Shown piece after piece: positions 1-5,024 of a DNA stretch of 5,171 nt; positions within the stretch are counted from its first letter, which is position 1; the number at the start of each line of letters is the position of its first letter. The DNA comes from an uncultured Thermoleophilia bacterium. GTDB lineage: Bacteria; Actinomycetota; Thermoleophilia; UBA2241. The stretch lies in contig CAIWHY010000483.1 in NCBI GenBank assembly GCA_903912585.1, positions 1 through 5,171 of the forward strand, read 5' to 3'. The position numbers and the translations under genes are program-made. The notes beneath the pieces are model-generated. The model was not told the DNA's origin. It ran no database searches and saw only the letters and a program-made list of their open reading frames with translations.

Positions 1-498
1 GCGGCCGTCGTCGCTGAAGGCGACCGCCCCGGCCGCGCCGAGCTCACCCATCTCGGTGAGCCGCTCGCCGGCGAGCCCGCGCGTGACGGCGGCGAAGAAC
101 CCCACGGGGATCACCGCTTCGGCGCGCGCCATCGCGGCGAGTCCCGTCAGCACCGTCGCGGTGTCCACCACCGGGTCGGTGTTGGCCATGCCGAACACGG
201 CGACGTAGCCGCCGGCCGCAGCCGCGGCAGAGCCGCTCGCGATGTCCTCTTCGTCCTCGCGCCCCGGCGCGCGCAGGTGCGCGTGCAGGTCGACGAACCC
301 CGGCAGTACGAGCATCCCTCCGGCGTCGACGACGGTCGTGTTCGTGCCCGGCTTGAGGCCGTTGCCGATATCGACGATCTTGCCCTCGGCGATCAGCACG
401 TCCTGGACGGCGTCGACGCCGGACTCGGGGTCGACGACCCTGCCGCCCTTGATCAGGACCTCGGCCGCCGGCGCGCTCTTGCACCACGTGCGTTCCAT
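1..498 (-). CDS. pyrC: Dihydroorotase, N-terminal 166 codons (partial, runs off the window)
   Basis: Cytosolic zinc enzyme that reversibly cyclises N-carbamoyl-L-aspartate to dihydroorotate, step 3 of de novo UMP synthesis. Seen here are residues 1-166 of a family usually about 420-430 aa long. A beta-rich N-terminal segment (about 14-65) leads into the amidohydrolase barrel. The metal-binding HxHxR motif is intact (H72, H74, R76 in DLHAHLRAPG), so this is not one of the metal-less pseudo-dihydroorotases. MANT (104-107) replaces the common MPNT; from memory this variant is typical of actinobacterial enzymes. FSDDG at 161-165 is another class I signature. The start is ATG at 498, whose A is also the last base of the pyrB stop (TGATG). 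A GGAGG lies 7 nt upstream inside pyrB, so translation is probably coupled to pyrB. Transcription should be under the PyrR leader upstream of pyrR. Later metal ligands lie outside the window. Confidence 0.96.
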   Translation of the reverse strand, partial: MERTWCKSAPAAEVLIKGGRVVDPESGVDAVQDVLIAEGKIVDIGNGLKPGTNTTVVDAGGMLVLPGFVDLHAHLRAPGREDEEDIASGSAAAAAGGYVAVFGMANTDPVVDTATVLTGLAAMARAEAVIPVGFFAAVTRGLAGERLTEMGELGAAGAVAFSDDGR

Positions 499-1439
499 CA
501 GACCACCTCCCCGCTCGCGGTACCGTCGCTGTAGCCGACAATGGTCCGGTACAGGATCGCCATGCGCACCGCGAGCCCGCTGAAGACCTGGTGCGCGATG
601 AGGTTCTCGTCGTCGTCGGCGACGTCCGCGGCGATCTCGACGCCGCGGTCGATCGGGCCGGGGTGCATGACCCTCTGCCCCGGACGCAGCCGCGCCCGGG
701 AGACGCCCCAGAGCCGGCTGTACTCGCGCAGCGAGGGCAGGAAGTCGGCCCCCGAGTGGGCGCGCTCCTTCTGGATGCCCAGGACGTAGATGACGTCGGC
801 GTCCTTGAGGTTAGCGAGGTCGTACTCGACCGTGACGCCCATCGCCTCGATACCGCGCGGCATCATGGTCGGCGGCCCGACGAGCGTGACCTCCATGCCC
901 AGCATCTTGAAGCCCATGATGTCGCTGCGCGCGACGCGGCTGTGGAGGACGTCGCCGATGATGAAGACCTTGAGGCCGTCGAGGTCGCGGCCGAGGTTCT
1001 GGCGCAGGCTGAAGAGGTCGAGCAGGCACTGCGTGGGGTGCTGGTGCTTGCCGTCGCCGGCGTTGATGACGCTGGCCTCGGTGTTGGCCGAGAGCGTCTG
1101 GCAGGCGCCGGCGGAGGGGTGCCGCATGACGATGATGTCGGGCGAGTAGGCGCTCAGCGTGATGGCCGTGTCCTTGAGCGTCTCGCCCTTCTCGACGGCC
1201 GAGCCGCCGGCCTTGAGGGCCAGGGTGTCGGCCGACAGCCGCTTGGCGGCAAGGTCGAAGCTCGACGAAGTCCGCGTGGACGCCTCCCAGAAGAGGTTCA
1301 CGACCGTGCGCCCGCGCAGGGTCGGCACCTTCTTGATGTCGCGCTCGAGGACCGGCAGGAAGCTCTCCGCGGTGTCGAGCAGCAGTTCGACGTCGGCGCG
1401 CGAGAGGTCTTCCATCGAGATGAGGTCGCGCTTGGGCAT
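498..1439 (-). CDS. pyrB: Aspartate carbamoyltransferase catalytic chain
   Basis: Transfers the carbamoyl group of carbamoyl phosphate to L-aspartate, step 2 of de novo UMP synthesis; the family works as a cytosolic trimer. The 313 aa length is usual. Visible motifs are the carbamoyl-phosphate loop STRT (54-57), the 80s-loop residues S80 and K84 in GGSAVEKGET, RHPSAG (106-111), HQHPTQ (132-137), GDVLHSRVARS (162-172), MHPGPIDRGVE (258-268) and the C-terminal QVFSGLAVRMA. The residue after STRT is S58, where many family members have Arg (STRTR), and the loop starts NLFWEAS. The open frame runs upstream to 1883, but that part is out of frame with pyrR and not homologous. ATG at 1439 is chosen because homology starts there and AAGGAGG lies 6 nt before it, inside the pyrR 3' end. 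One base separates it from the pyrR stop. No pyrI-like regulatory chain is visible. Confidence 0.97.
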   Translation of the reverse strand: MPKRDLISMEDLSRADVELLLDTAESFLPVLERDIKKVPTLRGRTVVNLFWEASTRTSSSFDLAAKRLSADTLALKAGGSAVEKGETLKDTAITLSAYSPDIIVMRHPSAGACQTLSANTEASVINAGDGKHQHPTQCLLDLFSLRQNLGRDLDGLKVFIIGDVLHSRVARSDIMGFKMLGMEVTLVGPPTMMPRGIEAMGVTVEYDLANLKDADVIYVLGIQKERAHSGADFLPSLREYSRLWGVSRARLRPGQRVMHPGPIDRGVEIAADVADDDENLIAHQVFSGLAVRMAILYRTIVGYSDGTASGEVV

Positions 1440-1440
1440 G

Positions 1441-2025
1441 TCAGCCCTCCTTCGAACGGACGAGCACGACCTCGTCCTTGCCATCGCACTCCTCAAGCCG
1501 CACGCTGATGCGCTCCTTGGGGGCCGTGGGCAGGTTCTTGCCGACGTAGTCCGGCCGGATGGGCAGTTCGCGGTGGCCGCGGTCGACGAGGACCGCGAGC
1601 TGCACGGCCGCCGGCCGGCCGTAGTCGAAGAGGGCGTCGACGGCGGCGCGGATCGTGCGTCCGGTGTAGAGCACGTCGTCGACGAGCACCACGGTGGCGC
1701 CGTCGATGTCGAAGGGCAGGTCGGTATCCTTGACGACCGGATGCGGCGTGTGGGGGATGACGCCGACGGCGCCGCGCGCCGCCACGTCGTCCCGGTAGAA
1801 CGAGATGTCGAGGTCGCCCTTGTCGTACTGGCGGCCGCCGACCTCGCCGAGGAGCTTGTGGATGCGCACCGCGAGGAAGGCACCTCGGGTGTGGATCCCC
1901 ACCACGGCGAGCTTGGCGTCGCCTGGGTTCTTCTCGAGGATCTCGTGAGCGATGCGCGTGATGGTGCGCGGCATCTGCTCGGCCGTCAGGACGACGACCT
2001 CATTAGCGGGTCTGGGTCCGGGCAT
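1441..2025 (-). CDS. pyrR: Bifunctional pyr operon regulator / uracil phosphoribosyltransferase PyrR
   Basis: RNA-binding regulator of the pyr operon that, with bound UMP or UTP, binds a hairpin in pyr leader mRNA; family members also have uracil phosphoribosyltransferase activity. The 194 aa length is slightly above the usual ~180. The fold is type I phosphoribosyltransferase: ITRIAHEILE (22-31), GIHTRG (43-48), LDISFYRDD (72-80), the PRPP-binding motif VVLVDDVLYTGRT (112-124), and the family hallmark DRGHRELPIRPDYVGKNLPT (148-167). An in-frame TGA at 2046-2044 and no other start codon below it make ATG 2025 the only sensible start. It gives about five extra residues compared with B. subtilis PyrR. 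No Shine-Dalgarno precedes this ATG: the sequence just upstream is the T-run of the attenuator (CCTTTTCT). It is the first gene of pyrRBC, and a matching PyrR-binding hairpin lies about 50 nt upstream, so autoregulation is strongly implied. Confidence 0.97.
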   Translation of the reverse strand: MPGPRPANEVVVLTAEQMPRTITRIAHEILEKNPGDAKLAVVGIHTRGAFLAVRIHKLLGEVGGRQYDKGDLDISFYRDDVAARGAVGVIPHTPHPVVKDTDLPFDIDGATVVLVDDVLYTGRTIRAAVDALFDYGRPAAVQLAVLVDRGHRELPIRPDYVGKNLPTAPKERISVRLEECDGKDEVVLVRSKEG

Positions 2026-2065
2026 AGAAAAGGCGCCGCCGTCTCATGGTTGCGTACGGCAGCGC
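2026..2065 (-). terminator. Intrinsic terminator (attenuator) abutting pyrR
   Basis: Read on the minus strand, GCGCTGCCGT (2065-2056) and ACGGCGGCGC (2042-2033) form a 10-bp stem with a single G-U wobble and a 13-nt loop. One C and then the T-rich tail TTTTCT (2031-2026) follow, ending directly before the pyrR ATG. A strong GC stem with a U-run is the standard form of an intrinsic terminator, and its place between promoter and first gene makes it an attenuator. The 8-mer TGAGACGG just before and inside its 3' arm (2046-2039) also occurs in the PyrR-binding hairpin upstream (2085-2078). The CCGT of the terminator 5' arm could therefore pair with either copy, which suggests mutually exclusive folds. 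The antiterminator is less certain: I can see only about four strong pairs (ACGG 2081-2078 with CCGT 2059-2056). Confidence 0.75.
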
Positions 2066-2072
2066 TGCACCC

Positions 2073-2102
2073 CCTTTCCGTCTCACTGGACGTGGTTAAA
2101 GG
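2073..2102 (-). promoter_or_regulatory. PyrR-binding RNA hairpin in the pyr leader
   Basis: The minus-strand RNA contains CGTC-CAGTGA-GACG at 2092-2079: a perfect 4-bp upper stem closing a hexaloop CAGTGA. This fits the CNGNGA loop consensus known for PyrR-binding loops of Bacillus pyr leaders. A purine stretch GAAAGG follows the 3' arm, comparable to the conserved AAGG there. A lower stem can form between CCTTT (2102-2098) and AAAGG (2077-2073). The element lies only a few nucleotides downstream of the predicted transcription start and upstream of the terminator, and the adjacent gene encodes PyrR. Known PyrR elements act as anti-antiterminators: UMP-bound PyrR stabilises this hairpin and lets the downstream terminator form. 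In mycobacteria a PyrR element is reported to act on translation instead, which is a possible alternative. Confidence 0.85.
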
Positions 2103-2110
2103 TCGCCGGT

Positions 2111-2139
2111 ACTGTACCAGCCCCCCAAGCACGGAGCAA
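2111..2139 (-). promoter_or_regulatory. Predicted sigma-70-type promoter of pyrRBC
   Basis: On the minus strand a -35-like TTGCTC (2139-2134) is separated by exactly 17 nt from a -10-like TACAGT (2116-2111). The -10 matches TATAAT at four of six positions, including the first T, second A and last T; the -35 keeps TTG. The predicted start near 2104 gives a leader of about 80 nt that opens just before the PyrR-binding hairpin, as expected for a pyr leader. The -10 sits inside a small inverted repeat, GGTAC-A-GTACC (2118-2108), which could be chance or an operator. The promoter rests on motif and position only. Confidence 0.55.
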
Positions 2140-2167
2140 GGACGATCCGCTGGCTTCCGCGGTGCCG

Positions 2168-2281
2168 CGCGACGGCTCGTGCGGCGCCCCCGCGACGGCT
2201 CGTGCGGCGCCCCCGCGACCCCTCGTGCGACGCCCCCGCGACCCCTCGTGCGACGCAGCACGACCCCTCGTGCCGGGCCCC
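2168..2281. repeat. Five-copy degenerate ~23-bp tandem repeat
   Basis: Five head-to-tail copies lie between the pseudouridine synthase gene and the pyr promoter: 2168-2190, 2191-2213, 2214-2236, 2237-2258 (22 nt) and 2259-2281. Copies 1 and 2 are identical (plus strand CGCGACGGCTCGTGCGG then CGCCCC). Copies 3 and 4 share a changed core CGACCCCTCGTGCGACG, and copy 5 is the most divergent. The constant core is CGAC(GG/CC)CTCGTGC. The two sub-types in blocks suggest stepwise duplication and homogenisation. Each copy can fold as a small hairpin around CGA...TCG. The period is not a multiple of three and stop codons occur in the flanks, so it is not a coding repeat. I know no family for it. Confidence 0.85.
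2258..2273. repeat. Perfect hairpin in the last tandem-repeat copy
   Basis: GCACGA-CCCC-TCGTGC (plus strand) is a perfect inverted repeat with 6-bp arms and a 4-nt loop; on the minus strand the loop is GGGG. In the other copies the corresponding left arm is CGCGA rather than CACGA, leaving one mismatched or G-U position. No T-run follows on either strand, so it is not a standard intrinsic terminator. It could block exonuclease at the 3' end of the upstream transcript or serve as a protein site; neither is shown. Confidence 0.6.
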
Positions 2282-2319
2282 GCGCGACGCCAGGCGGCGA
2301 GCCCGCGCATCGGCTCCTC

Positions 2320-2335
2320 AGGCGCCGCCGCGCCT
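2320..2335 (-). terminator. GC hairpin at the stop codon of the pseudouridine synthase gene
   Basis: Minus-strand AGGCGC-GGCG-GCGCCT is a perfect 6-bp stem with a 4-nt loop that begins in the TGA stop codon of the upstream gene. The sequence that follows (GAGGAGCC) has no U-run, so this is at best a weak or U-less terminator, or a 3'-end-stabilising hairpin. Together with the repeats after it, it marks the likely end of the divIVA-lspA transcription unit. From here to the pyr promoter (about 195 bp) I see no gene, only the tandem repeats. Confidence 0.35.
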
Positions 2336-3267
2336 CACACGGCAGGGTCCGGCGGCAGACCGGTGCCTTCGAGGAAGGCGCGCAGCTCGGGCGGCATCGG
2401 GCTGGCGAAGCTCATCTGCCGCCCGTCCTCCGGGTGCGGGAAGGCCAGGTGCGTGGCGTGCAGGAACTGGCGGCCGAGGCCCTCCGGGCGCGGCCGCCGG
2501 CCGTACTGCGCATCGCCGGCCACCGGGTACCCGAGCGCCGCGAAGTGGACGCGTATCTGGTGCGTGCGCCCGGTCTCGAGCTGGACGCGCACCAGCGTGA
2601 ATCCGGGCGCTCGACCAAGGACGCGGAAGTGCGTCACCGCGCGGCGCCCGGACGTGGTGTGCAGCGACATCCGCTTGCGGTCGCGTACGTGGCGCCCGAT
2701 GGGCGCGTCGATGGTGCCCTCGTCCTGCGGCAGGGCGCCGCACACGAGCGCGAGGTAGACCCTGGTGATGTCGCGGCGCTCCATGGTCGCGACCAGCCGC
2801 CGGTAGGACTCGTCGCCGCGGGCGACGATCAGCAGGCCCGACGTATCCTTGTCGAGGCGGTGGACGATGCCCGGGCGAAGCTCGTGCCCGCCGGCGGCGC
2901 CGTGATCGACGAGGCCTTGCGCCAGCGTGCCGTGCTCGTGCCCGGGCGCCGGGTGCACCACCACGCCCGCCGGCTTGTCCACCACGAGCAGCCAGTCGTC
3001 CTCGTAGACCAGCGCGAACGGGACCTGCTCCTGGGTCAGCGCCGGCGGCCGCTGCGGCTCCCGGCGCCAGGTCACCTCTTCCCCGGCACGCAGCTCGTGG
3101 TGCTTGCGCGCCGACTTGCCGTCCACCGTGACGAAGTCCTCCGCGATGAGCCGCTGCGCGACGGACCGCGAGACGCCGGCGCGCGCCGCGAGCGCGGTGT
3201 CGAGGCGCTCGCCGGTGTCGCCGGGACCGACGGCGAACGTCCCACCCTGGTCAGTCCCGGGGTACAC
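2335..3267 (-). CDS. rluD: RluA/RluD-family 23S rRNA pseudouridine synthase
   Basis: Converts specific uridines in large-subunit rRNA (or tRNA) to pseudouridine. The E. coli namesake modifies helix 69 of 23S rRNA; the exact target here cannot be read from sequence. From a GTG start it is 310 aa, normal for the family. An N-terminal S4 RNA-binding domain (about 18-75, GERLDTALAARAGVSRS onward) precedes the catalytic domain. That domain carries the signature HRLDKDTSGLLIVAR (136-150) with catalytic Asp139, and GRTHQIRVH (233-241). The open frame continues to 3348, but those residues lie over lspA codons and look unlike the family. GTG 3267 overlaps the lspA end by 17 nt, with a weak AGGTG before it, and implies coupling. 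The place between lspA and pyrR matches B. subtilis ylyB. A related paralogue name (RluA, RluC) cannot be excluded. Confidence 0.92.
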   Translation of the reverse strand: MYPGTDQGGTFAVGPGDTGERLDTALAARAGVSRSVAQRLIAEDFVTVDGKSARKHHELRAGEEVTWRREPQRPPALTQEQVPFALVYEDDWLLVVDKPAGVVVHPAPGHEHGTLAQGLVDHGAAGGHELRPGIVHRLDKDTSGLLIVARGDESYRRLVATMERRDITRVYLALVCGALPQDEGTIDAPIGRHVRDRKRMSLHTTSGRRAVTHFRVLGRAPGFTLVRVQLETGRTHQIRVHFAALGYPVAGDAQYGRRPRPEGLGRQFLHATHLAFPHPEDGRQMSFASPMPPELRAFLEGTGLPPDPAV

Positions 3268-3700
3268 GCAGCACCTGCACGGCCAGGAGGATGGTACCTG
3301 CCACGATGCACGCGTCGGCGAGGTTGAAGGTCGGCCAGCGGTAGACACCGAGGAAGTCGACCACCGCGCCGCCGAAGCGGAAGCGGTCGAGGAGGTTGCT
3401 GAGCGCGCCGCCGAGGATGATGCCGAGCGCGGCCCGATAGCGGGGGGGCGCGAGGAAGAGTGCGACCGTCACCGCCGCGACGACGGCGCCGACCAGCACG
3501 GTGACCACGGAGCCGGCGCCGGCAAACCGGCTGAAGGAGATGCCCGAGTTGTAGTTGAGCTCGATCCTCAGACCGCCGCCGAGCCGCCAGGGCAGCCGGT
3601 CGGCCGCGCCGCGCACGACTGCCTTGCTGACCTGGTCGACGGCCAGGACCGCCGCCGCCAGGCCGAAGGCCAGCCCCAGGCGGCGGTTACTTCTTGGCAC
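3251..3700 (-). CDS. lspA: Lipoprotein signal peptidase (signal peptidase II)
   Basis: Membrane aspartyl protease that cleaves the signal peptide of diacylglyceryl-modified prolipoproteins, after Lgt. It is 149 aa, within the usual 140-200. Conserved family blocks are D22 in VDQVSK, NYNSGISFS (49-57, the usual N-x-G block), GGALSNLLDR (97-106) with catalytic Asp105, VVDF (113-116), and FNLADA (125-130) with catalytic Asp129. Four hydrophobic segments are visible at about 8-28, 63-83, 88-104 and 128-146, fitting four transmembrane helices. The N-terminus is very short and basic (MPRSNRR). The start is GTG at 3700, which overlaps the end of the preceding 54-aa gene by 14 nt. No clear Shine-Dalgarno is seen, so translation may depend on coupling. 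It overlaps the pseudouridine synthase gene downstream. Confidence 0.95.
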   Translation of the reverse strand: MPRSNRRLGLAFGLAAAVLAVDQVSKAVVRGAADRLPWRLGGGLRIELNYNSGISFSRFAGAGSVVTVLVGAVVAAVTVALFLAPPRYRAALGIILGGALSNLLDRFRFGGAVVDFLGVYRWPTFNLADACIVAGTILLAVQVLRVPRD

Positions 3701-3851
3701 GCGGCTTGCGCGGCGCGTCCAGTTCCTCGACCTGGGTGTGCCCCATCGGGCACGCCGGCTCCTTGACCCTGCCGGAGCGACCGCCGTCGTTGAGGACGAT
3801 GTTGAGCGGGTAGGTCGCCTTGCAGACCTTGCAGTACGCGAGTCTTGCCAT
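3687..3851 (-). CDS. 54-aa zinc-ribbon-like protein of unknown function
   Basis: I do not recognise this gene as a named family. It encodes 54 residues beginning MARLAYCKVCKATYPLN and ending in a basic tail (PRKPRAKK). CxxC at 7-10 and CPMGH at 34-38 (C34, H38) form a possible C-x2-C-x23-C-x3-H metal site, like a minimal zinc ribbon; the tail would suit nucleic-acid or ribosome contact. The start is ATG 3851 with GAAGGAAGG about 9 nt upstream, overlapping the stop of the DUF167 gene (15-nt gap). Its end overlaps lspA by 14 nt, so it is an embedded operon member. In B. subtilis the gene before lspA is ylyA, a DksA/TraR-type zinc-finger protein. This one is less than half that length and lacks the C-terminal four-cysteine motif, so a link is positional only. 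The good ribosome site, tight packing and conserved-looking Cys/His pattern support a real gene. Confidence 0.8.
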   Translation of the reverse strand: MARLAYCKVCKATYPLNIVLNDGGRSGRVKEPACPMGHTQVEELDAPRKPRAKK

Positions 3852-3866
3852 CGGGAGATCCTTCCT

Positions 3867-4121
3867 TCAAAGGCGGAATGCCCGCCCTGCCTGTTCTACT
3901 GTGACGCCCGCCACCTGCACGAGCTTGCGGCGGCCGCCGGCGCCGGCGACCACGACGACGTCCCTGCGGGCGACGCCGAGCAGTCCGGCGACGAAGCGCA
4001 CGAGCTCCTCGTTGGCGCGCCCTTCGCGCGCGGGAGCGGCGAGACGGATGCGCAACCTGCCGTCGGCCACGCCGGCATACCCGCTGCGCGCCGCCCCGGG
4101 CGTGACCCAGACGGCCAGCAT
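3867..4121 (-). CDS. DUF167 / YggU-family protein
   Basis: Small protein of 84 aa, the usual size for DUF167 (YggU family), whose biochemical role is not established. Family features are all visible: the opening beta strand with VTPGA (6-10), RLRIRLAAPAREGRANEEL (22-40; compare the common I-x-L-x-APP-x-x-GKAN-x-x-L), FVAGLLGV (43-50), a strand DVVVVAGAGGRRK (54-66; commonly G-x-x-SR-x-K) and a last strand. The start is ATG 4121; no ATG or GTG lies in frame between it and the divIVA stop, and homology begins at once. Only a weak GGGG-rich ribosome site is present, 34 nt after divIVA. DUF167 genes often sit in the sepF-yggT-proC-divIVA neighbourhood, as here. Confidence 0.9.
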   Translation of the reverse strand: MLAVWVTPGAARSGYAGVADGRLRIRLAAPAREGRANEELVRFVAGLLGVARRDVVVVAGAGGRRKLVQVAGVTVEQAGRAFRL

Positions 4122-4155
4122 GACGCCGTCGCGCCCCGCGCGCAGCGGTGCGGTC

Positions 4156-4950
4156 TCACCACTTGAACTCGTTCTCGTTCACCCCGCTGTCAACGTCGCT
4201 GAGGATGTCGTCGCTCTCGCCGAAGATGACGCGGTCCTTCTTGCGCACGCCCGTGCCCGGCCCCGGCTCGGCGGGGACGGCGTCCGGCGACGGCAGGAAC
4301 ACCGGGTCGAGGTCGTAGGCCGCTGCGGCCACGAGATCGCGATCCGGCTCCGGCGCCGGCGCGGCGGCCGCCCCGGGGGACGCAGCCGGCGCCGGGACCG
4401 CAGTTGAGCCCGACTGTCCTTCGCGCTCGATGGCCGCCTTGATCGCCTCCGCGTGCCGGGCGAACTCCTCGTGCGCGCTGCCCGCGCTGGCCGCCTTCTC
4501 CGCCACCGCCGGAGTCTCCTCGAGCTGCTTGAGGTAACCGTCGAGCAGCTGCTTGAACCTGAAGCGGAAATCCTGATCCGCACTCTTGAGCTTCGCCATC
4601 GACTGGTCGATGGCTTGCTTCTCGGTGTAGGAGTCGTTGACGAGCTGCCGCGCCTTGAGCTCGGCCTCGTGCAGGATCAGCTGCGCTTCCTTGGTCGCGT
4701 TGAGCTTGAGCTCCTCGGCGCTGGCCTGGGCAGAGACCAGCGTCTTCTGCAGGGTCTCCTCGATGCGCTTGTAGCCGCCCACCTGACCCTCGAGAGTCTC
4801 GACGCGCTCGCCGAGGTCGATGTTCTCCTTGAACAGGCGCTCGTACTCGTCGGCGACCTCGTCGAGGAACTCGTCGACCTCGACGTCGGCGTAGCCCCTC
4901 ATCGCGCGCCTGAACTCCTTGTGGCGGATATCAAGAGGTGTGAGCTTCAT
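4156..4950 (-). CDS. divIVA: DivIVA-domain cell pole / division protein
   Basis: Coiled-coil protein that binds negatively curved membrane at poles and septa and recruits division or polar-growth proteins (Wag31 in mycobacteria). It is 264 aa. Residues 1-60 form the N-terminal membrane-binding domain (MKLTPLDIRHKEF, RGYADVEVDEFLDEV). A long coiled coil spans about 28-175. An Ala/Pro linker spans about 182-204, followed by an acidic end, FGESDDILSD through NEFKW. In B. subtilis the membrane-contacting tip is F17-R18; here it is M17-R18, so the aromatic residue is replaced by Met while the Arg is kept. ATG 4950 is chosen because family homology begins there and GAGGGGGT lies about 7 nt upstream. 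An in-frame GTG at 5028 would add 26 charged residues unlike the family. The closest upstream gene is proC. Localisation is cytoplasmic, peripheral to the membrane. Confidence 0.94.
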   Translation of the reverse strand: MKLTPLDIRHKEFRRAMRGYADVEVDEFLDEVADEYERLFKENIDLGERVETLEGQVGGYKRIEETLQKTLVSAQASAEELKLNATKEAQLILHEAELKARQLVNDSYTEKQAIDQSMAKLKSADQDFRFRFKQLLDGYLKQLEETPAVAEKAASAGSAHEEFARHAEAIKAAIEREGQSGSTAVPAPAASPGAAAAPAPEPDRDLVAAAAYDLDPVFLPSPDAVPAEPGPGTGVRKKDRVIFGESDDILSDVDSGVNENEFKW

Positions 4951-5024
4951 GCGGTGACCCCCTCGGCCGTGCGACAAGCGCCGCGAGCCTTCGTCGACTT
5001 CTCTCTCATTCCGGTGCGCCGCAC
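4951..5024 (-). other. proC-divIVA spacer with in-frame extension to divIVA
   Basis: This 74-nt gap carries the divIVA ribosome site (GAGGGGGT near 4957-4964) and, right after the proC stop, a small inverted repeat GTGC-GGC-GCAC. It is open in the divIVA frame from a GTG at 5028 whose bases overlap the proC stop (GTGA). No convincing -35/-10 pair or T-run terminator is visible, so read-through from proC into divIVA is likely. Confidence 0.45.

Noticed and set aside
591..1508. A 305-codon plus-strand open frame opposite pyrB.
   Set aside because: It is the antisense shadow of pyrB codons: rich in Asp/Val/Glu/Ala, with no recognisable domain, while the minus strand carries clear PyrB motifs.
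1440..1883. Upstream extension of the pyrB open frame to 461 codons.
   Set aside because: The extra 148 residues are a Ser/Arg/Thr-rich out-of-frame reading of pyrR, whereas ATG 1439 has a strong SD and starts the family homology.
2168..2281. A CRISPR array.
   Set aside because: The copies are directly adjacent with no unique spacers, are only 22-23 bp long, and no cas genes are present.
2083..2310. Small minus-strand open frames of 75-91 codons across the tandem-repeat spacer.
   Set aside because: They arise from GC-rich repeats with few stops. Products are Arg/Gly/Ala strings (such as GRRTRGRGG), no ribosome site is evident, and the 23-bp period shifts frame at each copy.
1159..3327. A 722-codon open frame on the plus strand, antisense to parts of pyrB, pyrR, rluD and lspA.
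   Set aside because: Its product has the Arg/Ala/Val-rich, low-complexity look of an antisense frame in GC-rich DNA. It crosses well-supported genes and the tandem repeat, and it shows no family motif.
3268..3348. Upstream ATG for the pseudouridine synthase gene at 3348.
   Set aside because: The 27 added residues are an alternative reading of lspA and unlike RluD N-termini; GTG 3267 fits the family length and spacing.
3568..3870. A 100-codon minus-strand open frame over the zinc-ribbon gene and lspA start.
   Set aside because: It reads a different frame from the C-x2-C gene and from lspA, and its product is a low-complexity shadow without motifs.
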